NCBI GenBank assembly: GCA_025330725.1
Contig: JAIWND010000003.1
Coordinates: 1,364,001 to 1,428,000, forward strand
From: Chlamydoabsidia padenii
Lineage: Eukaryota; Mucoromycota; Mucoromycetes; Mucorales; Cunninghamellaceae
Length of the DNA stretch: 64,000 nt
Direction of reading: 5' to 3'
This document shows, piece after piece, positions 12,409 through 22,182 of the stretch (the stretch's first letter is position 1; each line of letters begins with the position of its first letter). The position numbers and the translations under genes are program-made. Below the pieces are notes generated by a model. It saw only the letters and a list, made by a program, of their open reading frames with translations, made no database searches and was not told the origin of the DNA.

Positions 12409-12610
12409 ATGATACATCTAGTTTTAGTTTATCCCCCCCCCCTTCCCCATGTATACATATATAGCATTCTCTTTAATAAAACATATCATAAAATAAACAA
12501 ACACACATCATCACATTTGTCTTGAGGTCCTACATATAATCATTATTCTGTTATATCAAGGTAATTTATTCAATTAATAAAGTATCTATATATAATGTCT
12601 ACAACTATTA

Positions 12611-14925
12611 CTAGACCGCCCGTTCAATATGACTTTGAATCATTCCAACCGGGGAAGCTTCATATTCCTTGAGAGTGACTTTACCATCAGCACCAAGTAT
12701 AGTATTACCTTGGACGTAGACTTTGCGAGGTTGTTTGTTCCTGATCACAGTGTCACGCATAGCGATCCAATCATCAGGTACGTTGGTGGTGTCTAGATAC
12801 AATCGAGTCCCTTGTTCCACATCGGCAGTTGCTTTATAGACTTGTAGTTTTTCCAAGAAGGACGCCACAGCCGGACGACCTACTGACTTGATCTTGGCCC
12901 GATCCAATCGAATTTCCAATGTGGCCATACCTTGATCATCTTTTGCTGTACCAATCGATAACAAGTTGTCGCCCGCCTCCATCAGTACCCTGGTAATAGC
13001 ATACCTTGCTTGCATATGTGCTTGGCCCCACTATATATAAAATGAACCATACGATTAGAATCAGGAAGAGGGTGGTGGGGGTTTTTTTCCTTACCTTTTT
13101 TGCTACAGGGTCATAGTATTCCAAAGCAGCCAGACCAGCACGAGCCATATTGAGATACATGACATAGTAAATATCTTCCGCCTGCTGATCTTTATAACCA
13201 AATAGATCAAGAATATCCTCATCGGGGGATAAGACGAGAGCAATACATTCGGCACGACATTCTTCATAACTAGAGGCAATACTACCAAACACCGAGTTGA
13301 ATGTCTGACCAGGTTTGTACCAGCTTGTGAGAGGTTGACGAGTGAATGGATGAATGACTTTGTGTGGATCAAAGTCATAGGTACCGTCCGCCGCCTCGTT
13401 AAACAATTTACCCGTACCATGGCCCAATTCATGCGTACCCACCTGGACTTCAAATGCCGCATTGCGCAGCTGGCGATACAATGGGAGATCTTTAGGATGG
13501 ATAAAGGGGAATGTTTCGCCGGGAGAGGAGGCCGAGATCACGTTGCCGAGTGAGACGTTTTTGGGGCCATAAATCTGTGTCACTTGTGAGTAGTTGGGTA
13601 TGTTGATGCCGGCAGGAACCCCACAACTGGCAAAGGAGAGGACTTCGAGTGAGGTAAAGTCGGGTTTGTTGATCGTGTCACGTTCGAATGTGGTTGGCCA
13701 GGGCAGTCGAGAAACAAAGAGAGGAGCTTGGTTGACAAGTTGGTTGAATTTGGCGGTTTGTTCCTTGTTCACCATGGCAACAAATCCTTCCCATTCCGCA
13801 CGTACCCCTTGTGGATCACGGTAAGTTTCAATAAATCCTTTCGTACAAAATGAAATGTTAATTCAATATAACAAGGGTAATACATATATATACTCACCAA
13901 TATTTGTTTCTACTTGAGGATTGATATCATGGAGCCAATGTCGCTGAGATTCCATATGATCTTCAATGGACCCAGATTGGAAAGAGTTATGGTAAGCCTT
14001 GAGCATATTTTCTTGATTCTTGTTAGCCGCCACCGAGAGAGAAGCAAGTATGTGTTGATTTACCTTGGCCATTTGTTTGCTAAAGTCCCCATAGACAACA
14101 TTCAGTGGCATCCCATCCTCCAATACATGTTCCTCGTGTTTCTTATTGGCCGAGGCAATGGTCAATGTGAAGCCCTTGTCAGATTTAAACAGTCTAAGAA
14201 AGAGAAAGAGAGAGAGTGTGTTTATTTTCCATTTGCAATCCACACCCTTTTTTTTTTTTTTTTTTTTTACCTTGTATTCAGGGCATCAATGTTTACTTTT
14301 TCCAAGTAAGCTTGTACACGTTTGATATCATCCTTTGTCACATTATCAGAGTAGTAACCAGAGAGATGGCCATCATCAGGATAGCCTAGTAAATTACGCG
14401 CCGTTGGATCCACACAGTAGATTTCATGTTTGGATTGTTGGAATAAAGGCAGTGCTTCGTCCCGGTGTTCAGATACCGCCACCACCTTTTCAAAGTCTTC
14501 AGGAGAGATGCGAGGAATAAATTTCTCGTCACCAAAGGATTTGTAGTTGCTAAGATTACCAAGGAATTGACCAGAGTATTGAAGCAATTGTTCAAAAGAT
14601 TCAGGAGATACTTGACTAGGTATAAAATAGTAAACCATAATTAGTTTATTTCTTCTTCACAGAGGGACGATTACCTTTTTTGTGCCAATGCTTGGACATT
14701 TGTTAGTTGACCATGAGAGTTGGAGAAGACTTTGAGGATCAAGTCAAAGATGGATTCAGCTTGTGGATTGGTTTGAGCCATGACGATTCGAGTACCTTCA
14801 AATGCAGCACGTGACATGTGATGAGCATACACCTTTTGTTGATTGTCCAAAGTGTCAAAAAAGGGTTTGGCTTCTAATCTAGAGAAGGGTGCTTTTTGAT
14901 CAGCCCAGTAGCGAGTGGTGGCCAT
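12611..14925 (-). CDS. Dipeptidyl peptidase III (M49 zinc aminodipeptidase) with shortened zinc motif
   Basis: Removes dipeptides from N-termini of short peptides, normally in the cytosol. Five exons: 14675-14925, 14271-14615, 13898-14193, 13095-13837, 12611-13030; about 684 residues. M49 identity is clear from EVQVG, SIASSYEECRAE (third zinc ligand and its neighbours), YYVMYLNMARAGL and WGQAHMQARY. The hallmark of the family is the hexapeptide HExxGH, HELLGH in human DPP3. Here bases near 13420-13437 encode HELGHGTGKL, one residue shorter. The flanks on both sides are otherwise colinear and in frame. The frame is open upstream of the ATG at 14925 as far as about 15066 and would add a hydrophobic, then basic/serine-rich extension (ITRARHHSSQ) resembling a mitochondrial presequence, so dual starts are possible. 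A GCGGGAATTAAAAA element is at 15094. Confidence 0.93.
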
Positions 14926-15522
14926 GGTACGCTTTGTCAGGAATTGACTCGAATGGTGACGAGCCCGAGTGATAAAAGTGGATGACAGAATGGTGGATTC
15001 AATTAAAAAGAGGAAAGAGTGTTTTATAAAAGAAAGAGAGAGAAAAAAAAAAAAAAGGTTCAACATTCGGGTTTAATTTTAATGTGACGAAAAGCGGGAA
15101 TTAAAAATCGCCCTGACCTCTCAACCACCCATTTGTCCTAAAAGACTTTAATATACTTGGAACGTGCACATTGTTACCAACTTTTTGATATGTACCCAGC
15201 ATAATAGGTGCTGAGCATATAGGTCGAATGATGTGATTTATATTTATAGTACAGTAGTACTTGATGAGCTAATCCATATCGTTCCTCTTTTTCCGTACAG
15301 TATGTATGCAAATGAATAGTGAACAAAAGTTTTTTTTTTTTTTTTTAGGTATACTGTATATGTACAGTATATCGTAATACGTATATACATACCACATATC
15401 ATATAAAATTTGTTTATTTCATTAATGATGATTAACCATTGATGATGCTTTCAATTTACGAGTAAAAAGCATCCTCCATAAATGGAAATCTAGTAAGATT
15501 TTCTGACAGCAGGATTTGGAAC

Positions 15523-15556
<34 letters not shown>

Positions 15557-15820
15557 GTTCCGTATCATATACAATGATACTGAACAGACCCTTTTGTGGA
15601 TAAAGTGAATTGTTTAATGGTAGCAGTTGACACATGATGAGCCATACAAGACACCTGTCTCCATAAACCACCCACACTACCCATTAAAAGACAATTGCCG
15701 TCGTTTATGATTCAACTATCTACCAAAACACCACTTTTAAATAGTTACTTGTGCATGATTGCATACCCCTCTTTTATTAACATGAATAAATAATAAAGCT
15801 ACTATACTGATTAAACCTAT
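14926..15820. other. DPP3 upstream region and AT-rich spacer
   Basis: Besides the possible N-terminal extension of DPP3, this holds a promoter element, a palindromic TGTATATGTACAGTATA stretch at about 15355-15372, a T run at about 15531-15556 and no supported gene. A minus-strand 73-codon frame here ends in poly-lysine from the T run and is not credible. Confidence 0.4.
15094..15107 (-). promoter_or_regulatory. GCGGGAATTAAAAA element upstream of DPP3
   Basis: Variant of the recurrent element, 169 bp upstream of the ATG used here or 28 bp upstream of the alternative upstream start region. Confidence 0.35.
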
Positions 15821-16560
15821 TCATAGTGTGTTTGCAAGGACTGGATGGTAATTTGTGGGTGCGTAATGTATAGGAGTAGAGGGATCCGTCCGCAACTTGT
15901 GTTCCAACCGCCAGCCTTGTTGTAATCCGCTCTTGCTTGTCGTTACAGATGGAGAGATAGTAAAGTCTGAGGCTGTAAAGGCGTTCATGAAGGTGGCAAG
16001 ACTTTGATGGAGCATCTTAGTATTGGTCACTTGTACATAATGTTGTATGTTTTTAGTAAAAGATAAAGGTTAAAGACAATCAAGCACACAGTTTCTATAG
16101 TTCCTTCCATACTTACTAAAACATGAAGAACACCAGTACTTTTCTCAACAAAAGAGTTAAAGCCAACAGCAAAGACATTGTTATTATCTTTACGATCACT
16201 ATGTAAATGCTTGGCCCAGTTGCTTCATATTCCAAAAGATATACTTGTCAATTCCAGTTCGAGAACACGTCGTACCAATCTATTAAACAATAGACAAGTT
16301 GAGTAATATTCGACTAGATTTTATTCATTCCTGTTGTTTTACCAGTTGCACACGATATCCCAATACATTATCATCGGCACAAAGTGTTACTGTGTATAAA
16401 GGAAGAGAAACAATCAATTACAGTCAAACAAGTTTTTTTTTTATTAGAATCTTTATCTATATTGATTTAGTTACAAAGAGACAATCTCTTCAAACAATGA
16501 GCAAGAGGCAAAGCATGAAGAATCCGTAAAGTGAAAGAAAAGGGATCCTAGTTTCATTCC
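15821..16560 (-). pseudogene. unrecognised, apparently frameshifted multi-exon gene
   Basis: Minus-strand coding-like blocks occur in series: a GPGGMKLGSLFFHFTD segment near 16540, CADDNVLGYRVQL near 16360, a segment around 16210-16300, NVFAVGFNSFVEKSTGVLHVL near 16130-16190, and a clean last exon (15821-16030) ending PTNYHPVLANTL. The first, second and last blocks are bordered by plausible splice signals. The middle block cannot be joined to the next in one frame: three frames are each open for part of it. I could not assign a family. It may be a gene broken by one or two indels, or one with exons I did not resolve. Confidence 0.35.
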
Positions 16561-17971
16561 ACCTGGTCCTTGGATAAGTTCAAATACCGATCATGATGAA
16601 CTTTTTATAGGATGCGCCCATTTCAAGTAATAACAAAAAAGGATGTAAAGATGGTTTTTATTTAACAATAACAAGACAAAGCTATAACTAATAGTTCATT
16701 TAGTATTAACCAAATATCACCACGTGGAGGTAGAACTATATTGATATTCATTTTCACACCTACATGCACTCAAGCTGGGGATTTCAACCTCTATGTAGCA
16801 ACATTTTTTCACACCTGCAAGTCCAAAGGACTGGGAGACTTCGACCCTGTGCAGCCATCCCGCCAGCGACTGTTGCCCGCCGGCTAGGCAACAACGTATG
16901 CGAGGGTTTAATAAATAAATAAATAAATATCCAAAGTCGTTCGTTCGTCGTTCGTCGTATAAAGAGCCAGAGAAAATGTCCATGGAATCGTGTTAAGAGC
17001 CAGAGAAGTCCATGGAAGCCATTGGTATGTGTGTGTGGGGGGTATAGGGGGGAAGAAGAAAAGCAAGAAGTAGATGAAGAAGAAGCAAAAGAGAAGTGGG
17101 GGAAAAGTGGTCTTTTATAGGCAAGTCGATAAAAAAAATTTATTCCATCCTTCCCACACTTGTTACTGCTCTTCACGAGGAAAAAGGGAAAAGAGGAAAG
17201 ATTTTCGCGATAGAAAAACAAAACTGAGTTTGAAAAAAGACAATCACAAGAAGACACATGCATATCGATTTGAACAACTAGATCCTGATTGGCTTTCAAA
17301 GATAACGATAGTAAATGCTCACTTTTAGTAAACAATCACTATTAAGGATTAGAAAAAAGAAAAAAAGAGGGGCTCACAGAGTATCTAGATCATTCCCCGT
17401 ATGAAATTTTAAAATCCCGCTCATACTTTTTTCATGCAGCTTGCCATGTCAAAAGTCGACTCAACTGGGGTCATTTTCCACTATATTAAACGCATATTAA
17501 AGTAAGCAAGTGCTTCTTTGTATTCGAGTGTACAAATAAAACCAATATATCAAAGTTAATGGTCAAGCATTACTAGAGCATTCAATAAAGAAAGGCGATA
17601 ATGGAAGAACCTGACATATAATTTTGAAATCCCGATAGTACCCCACTGCCTTTACTACAGTAAGAGACAATATAGTAAGTATGGGGAAATTAACTGGCTA
17701 CAACATGTTAGAGATTCTTCTGTCAAGACATAAAAACAAAAAAAAAAGATTGTTTTTATTCAAAATGAGATCATTTAGACAAACAAAATAACCGCAATAG
17801 CACCGAATATATATTCGCATATGTATAACCTTTCTTTTCATAAACAGCAAGTATTTTACTTTATAGATAACACATAAGAATAATAATAAGACTTTAGTAT
17901 AAACATGTTGTTTTATTGGTGATGATAAAAAATAACATATCGACAATGAAGGGTAGACAACCAGGAAGAAT
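16561..17971. other. long intergenic stretch without a supported gene
   Basis: A minus-strand 183-codon frame (16784-17335) starts at TTG, is phenylalanine/serine-rich and shows no domain; I do not call it. The stretch carries two orphan promoter-like elements, at 17407-17420 and 17622-17634, which may mark unannotated non-coding transcripts. Two imperfect direct repeats with TTTTCACACCT are at about 16750 and 16806. An AATA tandem run is at about 16912-16930. Confidence 0.4.
17407..17420 (+). promoter_or_regulatory. orphan TTTTAAAATCCCGC element
   Basis: Exact core of the recurrent element with no annotated start codon within 150 bp. Its presence suggests an overlooked transcript on one side. 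Confidence 0.3.
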
Positions 17972-18636
17972 CTATTTCTTGCCACCAGCAGCAGCAGCCT
18001 TCTTGGTACCACGGAATTTCTTGGCACGGTTCTTCTTTTCCTTGCGTTGCTTGCGACCACCCTTTCCAGGTTCAGCCAAACCAATCTATAAAAACAAGAG
18101 AGAGAGTTGCGTTAGTATCAGTAAAACATGTCCCCATCATCCTATTATACTTACTCTGGCAAGACGGTACTTGGGTTCGAATTTCTTCAAAGCTTCGACG
18201 TTATCGTAGACAAGACCGAAACCAGTAGTACGGCCACCACCAAAGTGGGTCTTGAAGCCAAAGACAGAGACAACATCCTTACCAGACTTGTACATCTTGC
18301 CGAGCTTTTCGCGGATTTCTTCACGAGACAAATTGGCGAGACCAGGATGGATGACATCGACGACGAATTGCTTACGTTGGAGTAAACGGTTGGTGATGAA
18401 CTTGCGAGTACGGATGGTGACAGAAGAAGAGTCGGCCTATTTTGATAAAGAAATAATGGGAGAGGTGATTAGTTTGAATGTGCCAAGTTATATTTGGTGT
18501 CAATGTCGGTTATATGAGTTCAACAAAGTGTAAAAAATACCATCCATCCATCCATCCATCTATCTATCTATTCCATCCTTTTACATATTGATTTTTTTTT
18601 TTCCATCAGTCCCTGTCATGTCATGTTACGTACCAT
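17972..18636 (-). CDS. RPS24: 40S ribosomal protein eS24
   Basis: Small-subunit ribosomal protein, 132 residues. The coding sequence uses three exons: a first exon that is just the ATG (18634-18636), then 18155-18436 and 17972-18085. The product begins [14 protein letters not shown] and contains the family core [12 protein letters not shown] and [21 protein letters not shown], ending in a lysine/alanine-rich tail. An intron directly after the initiator ATG is common in ribosomal protein genes. Two tandem promoter elements lie 76 bp and more upstream, and a divergent non-coding transcript seems to start on their other side. Confidence 0.96.
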
Positions 18637-18711
18637 AATGGATATGTGTAAAAAAGAGAAGGAACCACTTTATCCAGATGCCTCGCCTGTTTGATAAAAA
18701 AAATCCACAGA

Positions 18712-18740
18712 TTTTTGAAATCCCGGTTTAAAATCCCGAT
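18712..18740 (+). promoter_or_regulatory. tandem pair of TTTNAAATCCCG elements upstream of RPS24
   Basis: TTTTGAAATCCCGG followed directly by TTTAAAATCCCGAT, i.e. two same-orientation copies 15 bp apart. They sit 76-104 bp upstream of the eS24 ATG and just before the pyrimidine-rich start of the candidate snoRNA host transcript on the plus strand. Confidence 0.5.
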
Positions 18741-18759
18741 ATATAAATGTCCGTTCTAC

Positions 18760-19086
18760 CTTCCCTCTCACTCTTTCTTCTTCTCATTCTCAGCCTCATT
18801 CAGTTGAATCAACTGACACATTTATAGGCAAGGTAAGCCATAACAACCAATGTTATTGTCATATCATACTAACACATGTCAAGTTATGATGTTGGTTATA
18901 AACTCCTCCTCATATTGAACAATGACAACACTATCTGAAACTAGGAGACACCAATCATCAAAAAAAAAAAAAAAAATCAATTATGCTTGACGACAATCAT
19001 GTCAATTTTATGATGCATCCTGTAGTGTAACAGTACCAGCATAGGGGATCTGTCAAGCAAATCATCATCAACCACAAGCAGGTAAC

Positions 19087-19118
<32 letters not shown>

Positions 19119-19480
19119 CAAGGAAAGGTAAGTAAAGGAACTCGTATTATTTATGTTTATAGGAAAAACTATCTATTGACCCTATTACTGAATTGTTAAG
19201 AAAGGTTTGAAACTAAACCAAAGGATCAAATGATGTCGTCAAGAACTGGTTGGATTGGAAAAGGTGGTGCCATATAGCTATTTATTAATCACCTTGTTTA
19301 CATTTTTCCTCTTTTTTAATAAATGGATATATTGCCTGCGTATATGGTTTGCGTTTGACTATTTAATAGATTACCTTTATTGTATATGTTTATGTTTATA
19401 ATAGTAGGGTATTTTGTATAGAAGTATAAGATATATGTGGAGTGGGGATAAACTGGTACGACAAATAAGGACGAAACAAA
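18760..19480 (+). ncRNA. candidate non-coding snoRNA host transcript
   Basis: There is no ORF, but spliced-gene signals recur on the plus strand: a pyrimidine-rich start (about 18765-18790), donor GGCAAG/GTAAGCC at about 18829-18835, branch-like CATACTAACAC, donor AAAG/GTAAGTAAAG at about 19128, acceptor TTTATAG at about 19161. The first intron-like region contains a good C/D-box snoRNA candidate (listed separately) and a perfect 7-bp inverted repeat GCTTGAC/GTCAAGC near 18985-19059. This is the organisation of UHG/gas5-type hosts. Inference only; other explanations include an unannotated 5' UTR. Confidence 0.35.
18882..18942 (+). ncRNA. candidate C/D-box snoRNA
   Basis: Box C-like ATGATGT (18886-18892; consensus RTGATGA), box D CTGA (18935-18938), an internal AATGAC C'-like box, and a perfect terminal stem AGTT/AACT immediately outside the boxes. 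The length of about 61 nt is short but within range. The guide would be the bases just before box D. Not checked against rRNA. Confidence 0.4.
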
Positions 19481-19490
19481 GAGACAGGAT

Positions 19491-20267
19491 CTAATGGGTA
19501 TCGGCATTTAACTTGATGGTGGAGATGGCCTTTTTTAACTTTTTAGATAAACTCTTTCGCCTCAAACTGATCTTTGAAGATTCACGGCGAAGAGCCTGGT
19601 TGGCATCGGTCATCATGGTCGAAACTGGAGCCACGGTGGATGAATGGATGGAAGGAGGCGGACTGGCAGCTGATCTTAAAAACCCATATCGACTTGGTTT
19701 TTTGGTAATGTTGCGTTTAGTATCTGCATTATCATCTGCTTTTTTGTTTGTTGTGTTGTTGTTGATCTGGGGGTCTTTACTGGGGACGGGAGGTGGTGGG
19801 GGGTATTTCATGGGTGGTAAAGGAGGAGCCTCTGGACTCAATGGTGGGGTGTTCTTGGTCGGCAAGGACTGAGATCGTTGTTGTTGAACGGAATGGGTGA
19901 TCTCGATGGTGGGCACCGTTAATGCAACGGAGATCGCGGGACTTGAACATTCAATCGCCGATTCGTCCGAGGAGGTGCTGCTCGTATGTACAGATGCTGG
20001 TGGGGAGACGAGTGGTGCGGGTAACGATGATGCAGGTAAAGGAGAAGGTTCAGGTGATAAAGGCTTGATTGGATCTTCTTCAGGTTGTTGTTGTTCTTGT
20101 TCTTCAATAGAGGCAAGGTTTTCAGTAGCCACTTCCAGTAAACTTGCTGGTTTCGTTCTTACACTACTGGCTCCAGATAGACTTGCTCGGGAACATGGTC
20201 GAGATGGTTGGTTAGGGATGGTTTCCCATACTGTTTGAAGCTGAAGAATAGTAGAAAGTCGAAGCAT
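19491..20267 (-). CDS. hypothetical proline/serine-rich protein with basic C-terminus
   Basis: Single-exon frame of 258 codons with a genuine ATG at 20267. Most of it is low complexity: a QQQPEEDPIKPLSPEPSPLP segment, a PPLSPEAPPLPPMKYPPPPPVP segment that resembles SH3/WW or profilin ligands, and a lysine/arginine-rich end (RRKSLSKKLKKAIS). No folded domain is seen. It could be an adaptor near actin or signalling proteins; ARPC5 is the next gene but on such grounds that is only suggestive. I do not recognise the family. Confidence 0.6.
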   Translation of the reverse strand: MLRLSTILQLQTVWETIPNQPSRPCSRASLSGASSVRTKPASLLEVATENLASIEEQEQQQPEEDPIKPLSPEPSPLPASSLPAPLVSPPASVHTSSTSSDESAIECSSPAISVALTVPTIEITHSVQQQRSQSLPTKNTPPLSPEAPPLPPMKYPPPPPVPSKDPQINNNTTNKKADDNADTKRNITKKPSRYGFLRSAASPPPSIHSSTVAPVSTMMTDANQALRRESSKISLRRKSLSKKLKKAISTIKLNADTH

Positions 20268-21209
20268 TTAGTTGATAGATGTGGTGAAAAGAGAGAGAGA
20301 GAGAAAAGGAGTAAAGTAGAAATTTAAAAAAAAGGCCTCAGTTTATTTATACCCTTTTAGAAACTTATTAAGCTGGTGTCCTTTTTTGAAATGATACATG
20401 ATTGTTTATCTACCAAATTCAATTTCATTATCCTCATTTGAATCATCAAGTACATATTGAATCATCATTCCCCTTCCATCTAGACTGTAACAAACAAGGT
20501 GGCTATGATATGGAGATAAAAAGATGTGACAGAATGATGCCATTTCTGTTCCTTACCAAATAATGTTTCGAATTCCTTCATCACGTATTGCATTTTTATT
20601 CCATGCTATTTTCAATCCCCGACACATCCCATGGTCAAACATTGGTTAAAGTTGAAAGAAGTGAGTGGAGAGAAAAGGGGAATGTTCGTTGTACCAGTTG
20701 TCAATGACGAACTGGGTGATGATGCTATAGTATAAAGTATGTCATATCTTACAAAAAAGGGTTTATCATCATGCATTTTCAAATCCCACTCATCACCTCC
20801 CTCTTCGTTCCAGACAGTCGCTAATTCGACTAACACCAGTCGGTACATGCTTGGCTTTTGCCGTATACACCCAGTTCTGACATCTTGACAGATAGGTTGG
20901 ACCAATCGGGAACAAGGATAATACATACTTTTATAGGATGGATGGTTACCCAGGATCAAACTACAAGATCAGTTACCTTGGTGTGTCTACACATCAACAC
21001 TCTCTCTAAACTTAGTTACCCTGATACTCTTACATCATAGTAAAGCAGCTGATAACCTGCCATTTTTATTAATTGATCATATACTATAACTAGATGGACA
21101 AAATAGTTACCAGAAAGTAGCAAAAGAAGATTTGTTTATTGTGTTAATAAAAGGGAGGAGGGGGGAACTTTGTACAAATACACAGACATCAGGGGAGGGA
21201 AGGATCTAA
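20268..21209. other. intergenic region, no supported gene
   Basis: Holds a GA-rich tract at about 20290-20315 and a TTTTCAAATCCCAC element (about 20776-20789), about 510 bp upstream of the 20267 start. A 115-codon minus-strand frame at 20612-20959 has a real ATG but no recognisable content and atypical composition. Confidence 0.4.
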
Positions 21210-21869
21210 CTATTGCAAGGTACGTTTGTCAGTCATGACACGTACAATACATCCAGTGCCAGCCACTTCAGTCAACTACGTATACAAAAAAAAAGGATGA
21301 ATAGTGAGATGATTGCCAAGAAATTTGGTGGTTTTACCTTTTCATGCCAAGTCAACAATACACTAGAGTTAAAGATTTCAGGTTTGGCCATACCAGCATA
21401 GATATACTTCATTAAAATATCACGTTGTTCGGTGCTAAGGGACTTTACAATATCGGGAATATCAGTTGCGCGAAGCACATTTAGTACTTCCACCACTGTT
21501 TGTGTGCTGGTAAACTAAAAGATGATGATGATGATGATGAAGAAGCATGTTAATTTCCCTACCCTTTGCCACTACCCCATCCTATATACCTTGGCATTAT
21601 CCACGTTTCTTCCATAAGGTGGGTTTTCCAATGACTTAATTAAAGCACCAGACAAGTCACCCCTAAATAATAGTGGTTAGAGTATGTGTGTCTAGTTGAC
21701 CATGAGGATTTACTTACTTTGTCATCAGGTTGCGTACTTCAGTGCTTCGTGCTTGTGTATCAGATTCTACTTGAGCAGGGGGTACTCCAGTATCAAATTC
21801 AGCTAGAATTTCATCTTCGGTATATGCATCTTCATCATATTGGTCAATATCGATTCTACGCCAGGACAT
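21210..21869 (-). CDS. ARPC5: Arp2/3 complex subunit 5 (p16-Arc)
   Basis: Smallest-class structural subunit of the Arp2/3 actin-nucleating complex, 155 residues in four exons (about 21718-21869, 21590-21662, 21338-21514, 21210-21275). Features: MSWRRIDIDQYDEDAYTEDE start, GDLSGALIKSLENPPYG, KYIYAGMAKPE and TWHEK/LTEVAGTGCIVRVM with a TDKRTL tail, all typical of the family. Exon joins are in frame. It shares a 313-bp upstream region with the divergent JmjC gene; a GGGATTTAA element is about 95 bp upstream. Confidence 0.95.
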
Positions 21870-21947
21870 TTTTTCTTTACAAGTATAATAGTGGAAGGAC
21901 GGGAGAGAAGGGAACGAAAAATAGATGCTTTTTTTTTTTGTTGTTGT

Positions 21948-21972
21948 TTTTGAATCGCCGCTGGGATTTAAT
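21948..21972 (-). promoter_or_regulatory. degenerate promoter element between ARPC5 and the JmjC gene
   Basis: TTGAATCGCCGCTGGGATTTAA resembles two overlapping half copies of the recurrent element in opposite orientation (GAATCGCCG and GGGATTTAA), in a divergent promoter. Weaker than the other copies. Confidence 0.3.
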
Positions 21973-22182
21973 TTTTTTTTTTCCTTCTTTTGAAAATGGT
22001 GTCCCTTCTTTCTTTTGCTTTAATAATTTATGATCCCACTCAATGTCAACCATCTCAAGAATAAGCTTATTGACTTGCTTAACAACAAATGCCATTTAAA
22101 AGGTGAGAAAGGGATGATATATGAAACGTATGTATACTTATAGACTTTTATTTAAATAGAGCTTTCATTTTGTGGTGAATCG

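Noticed and set aside
16784..17335. 183-codon minus-strand frame
   Set aside because: Starts at TTG, composed mostly of Phe/Ser/His low-complexity sequence across microsatellites, no domain or splice context.
19513..20238. plus-strand frames opposite the proline-rich gene
   Set aside because: Antisense to a proline/serine-rich region (gives Gly/Gly/Val runs); the minus-strand frame has the genuine ATG and charged C-terminus.
21877..22095. 72-codon minus-strand frame above ARPC5
   Set aside because: Lysine-rich end is a product of T runs; it overlaps the shared promoter and leads to no further exon.
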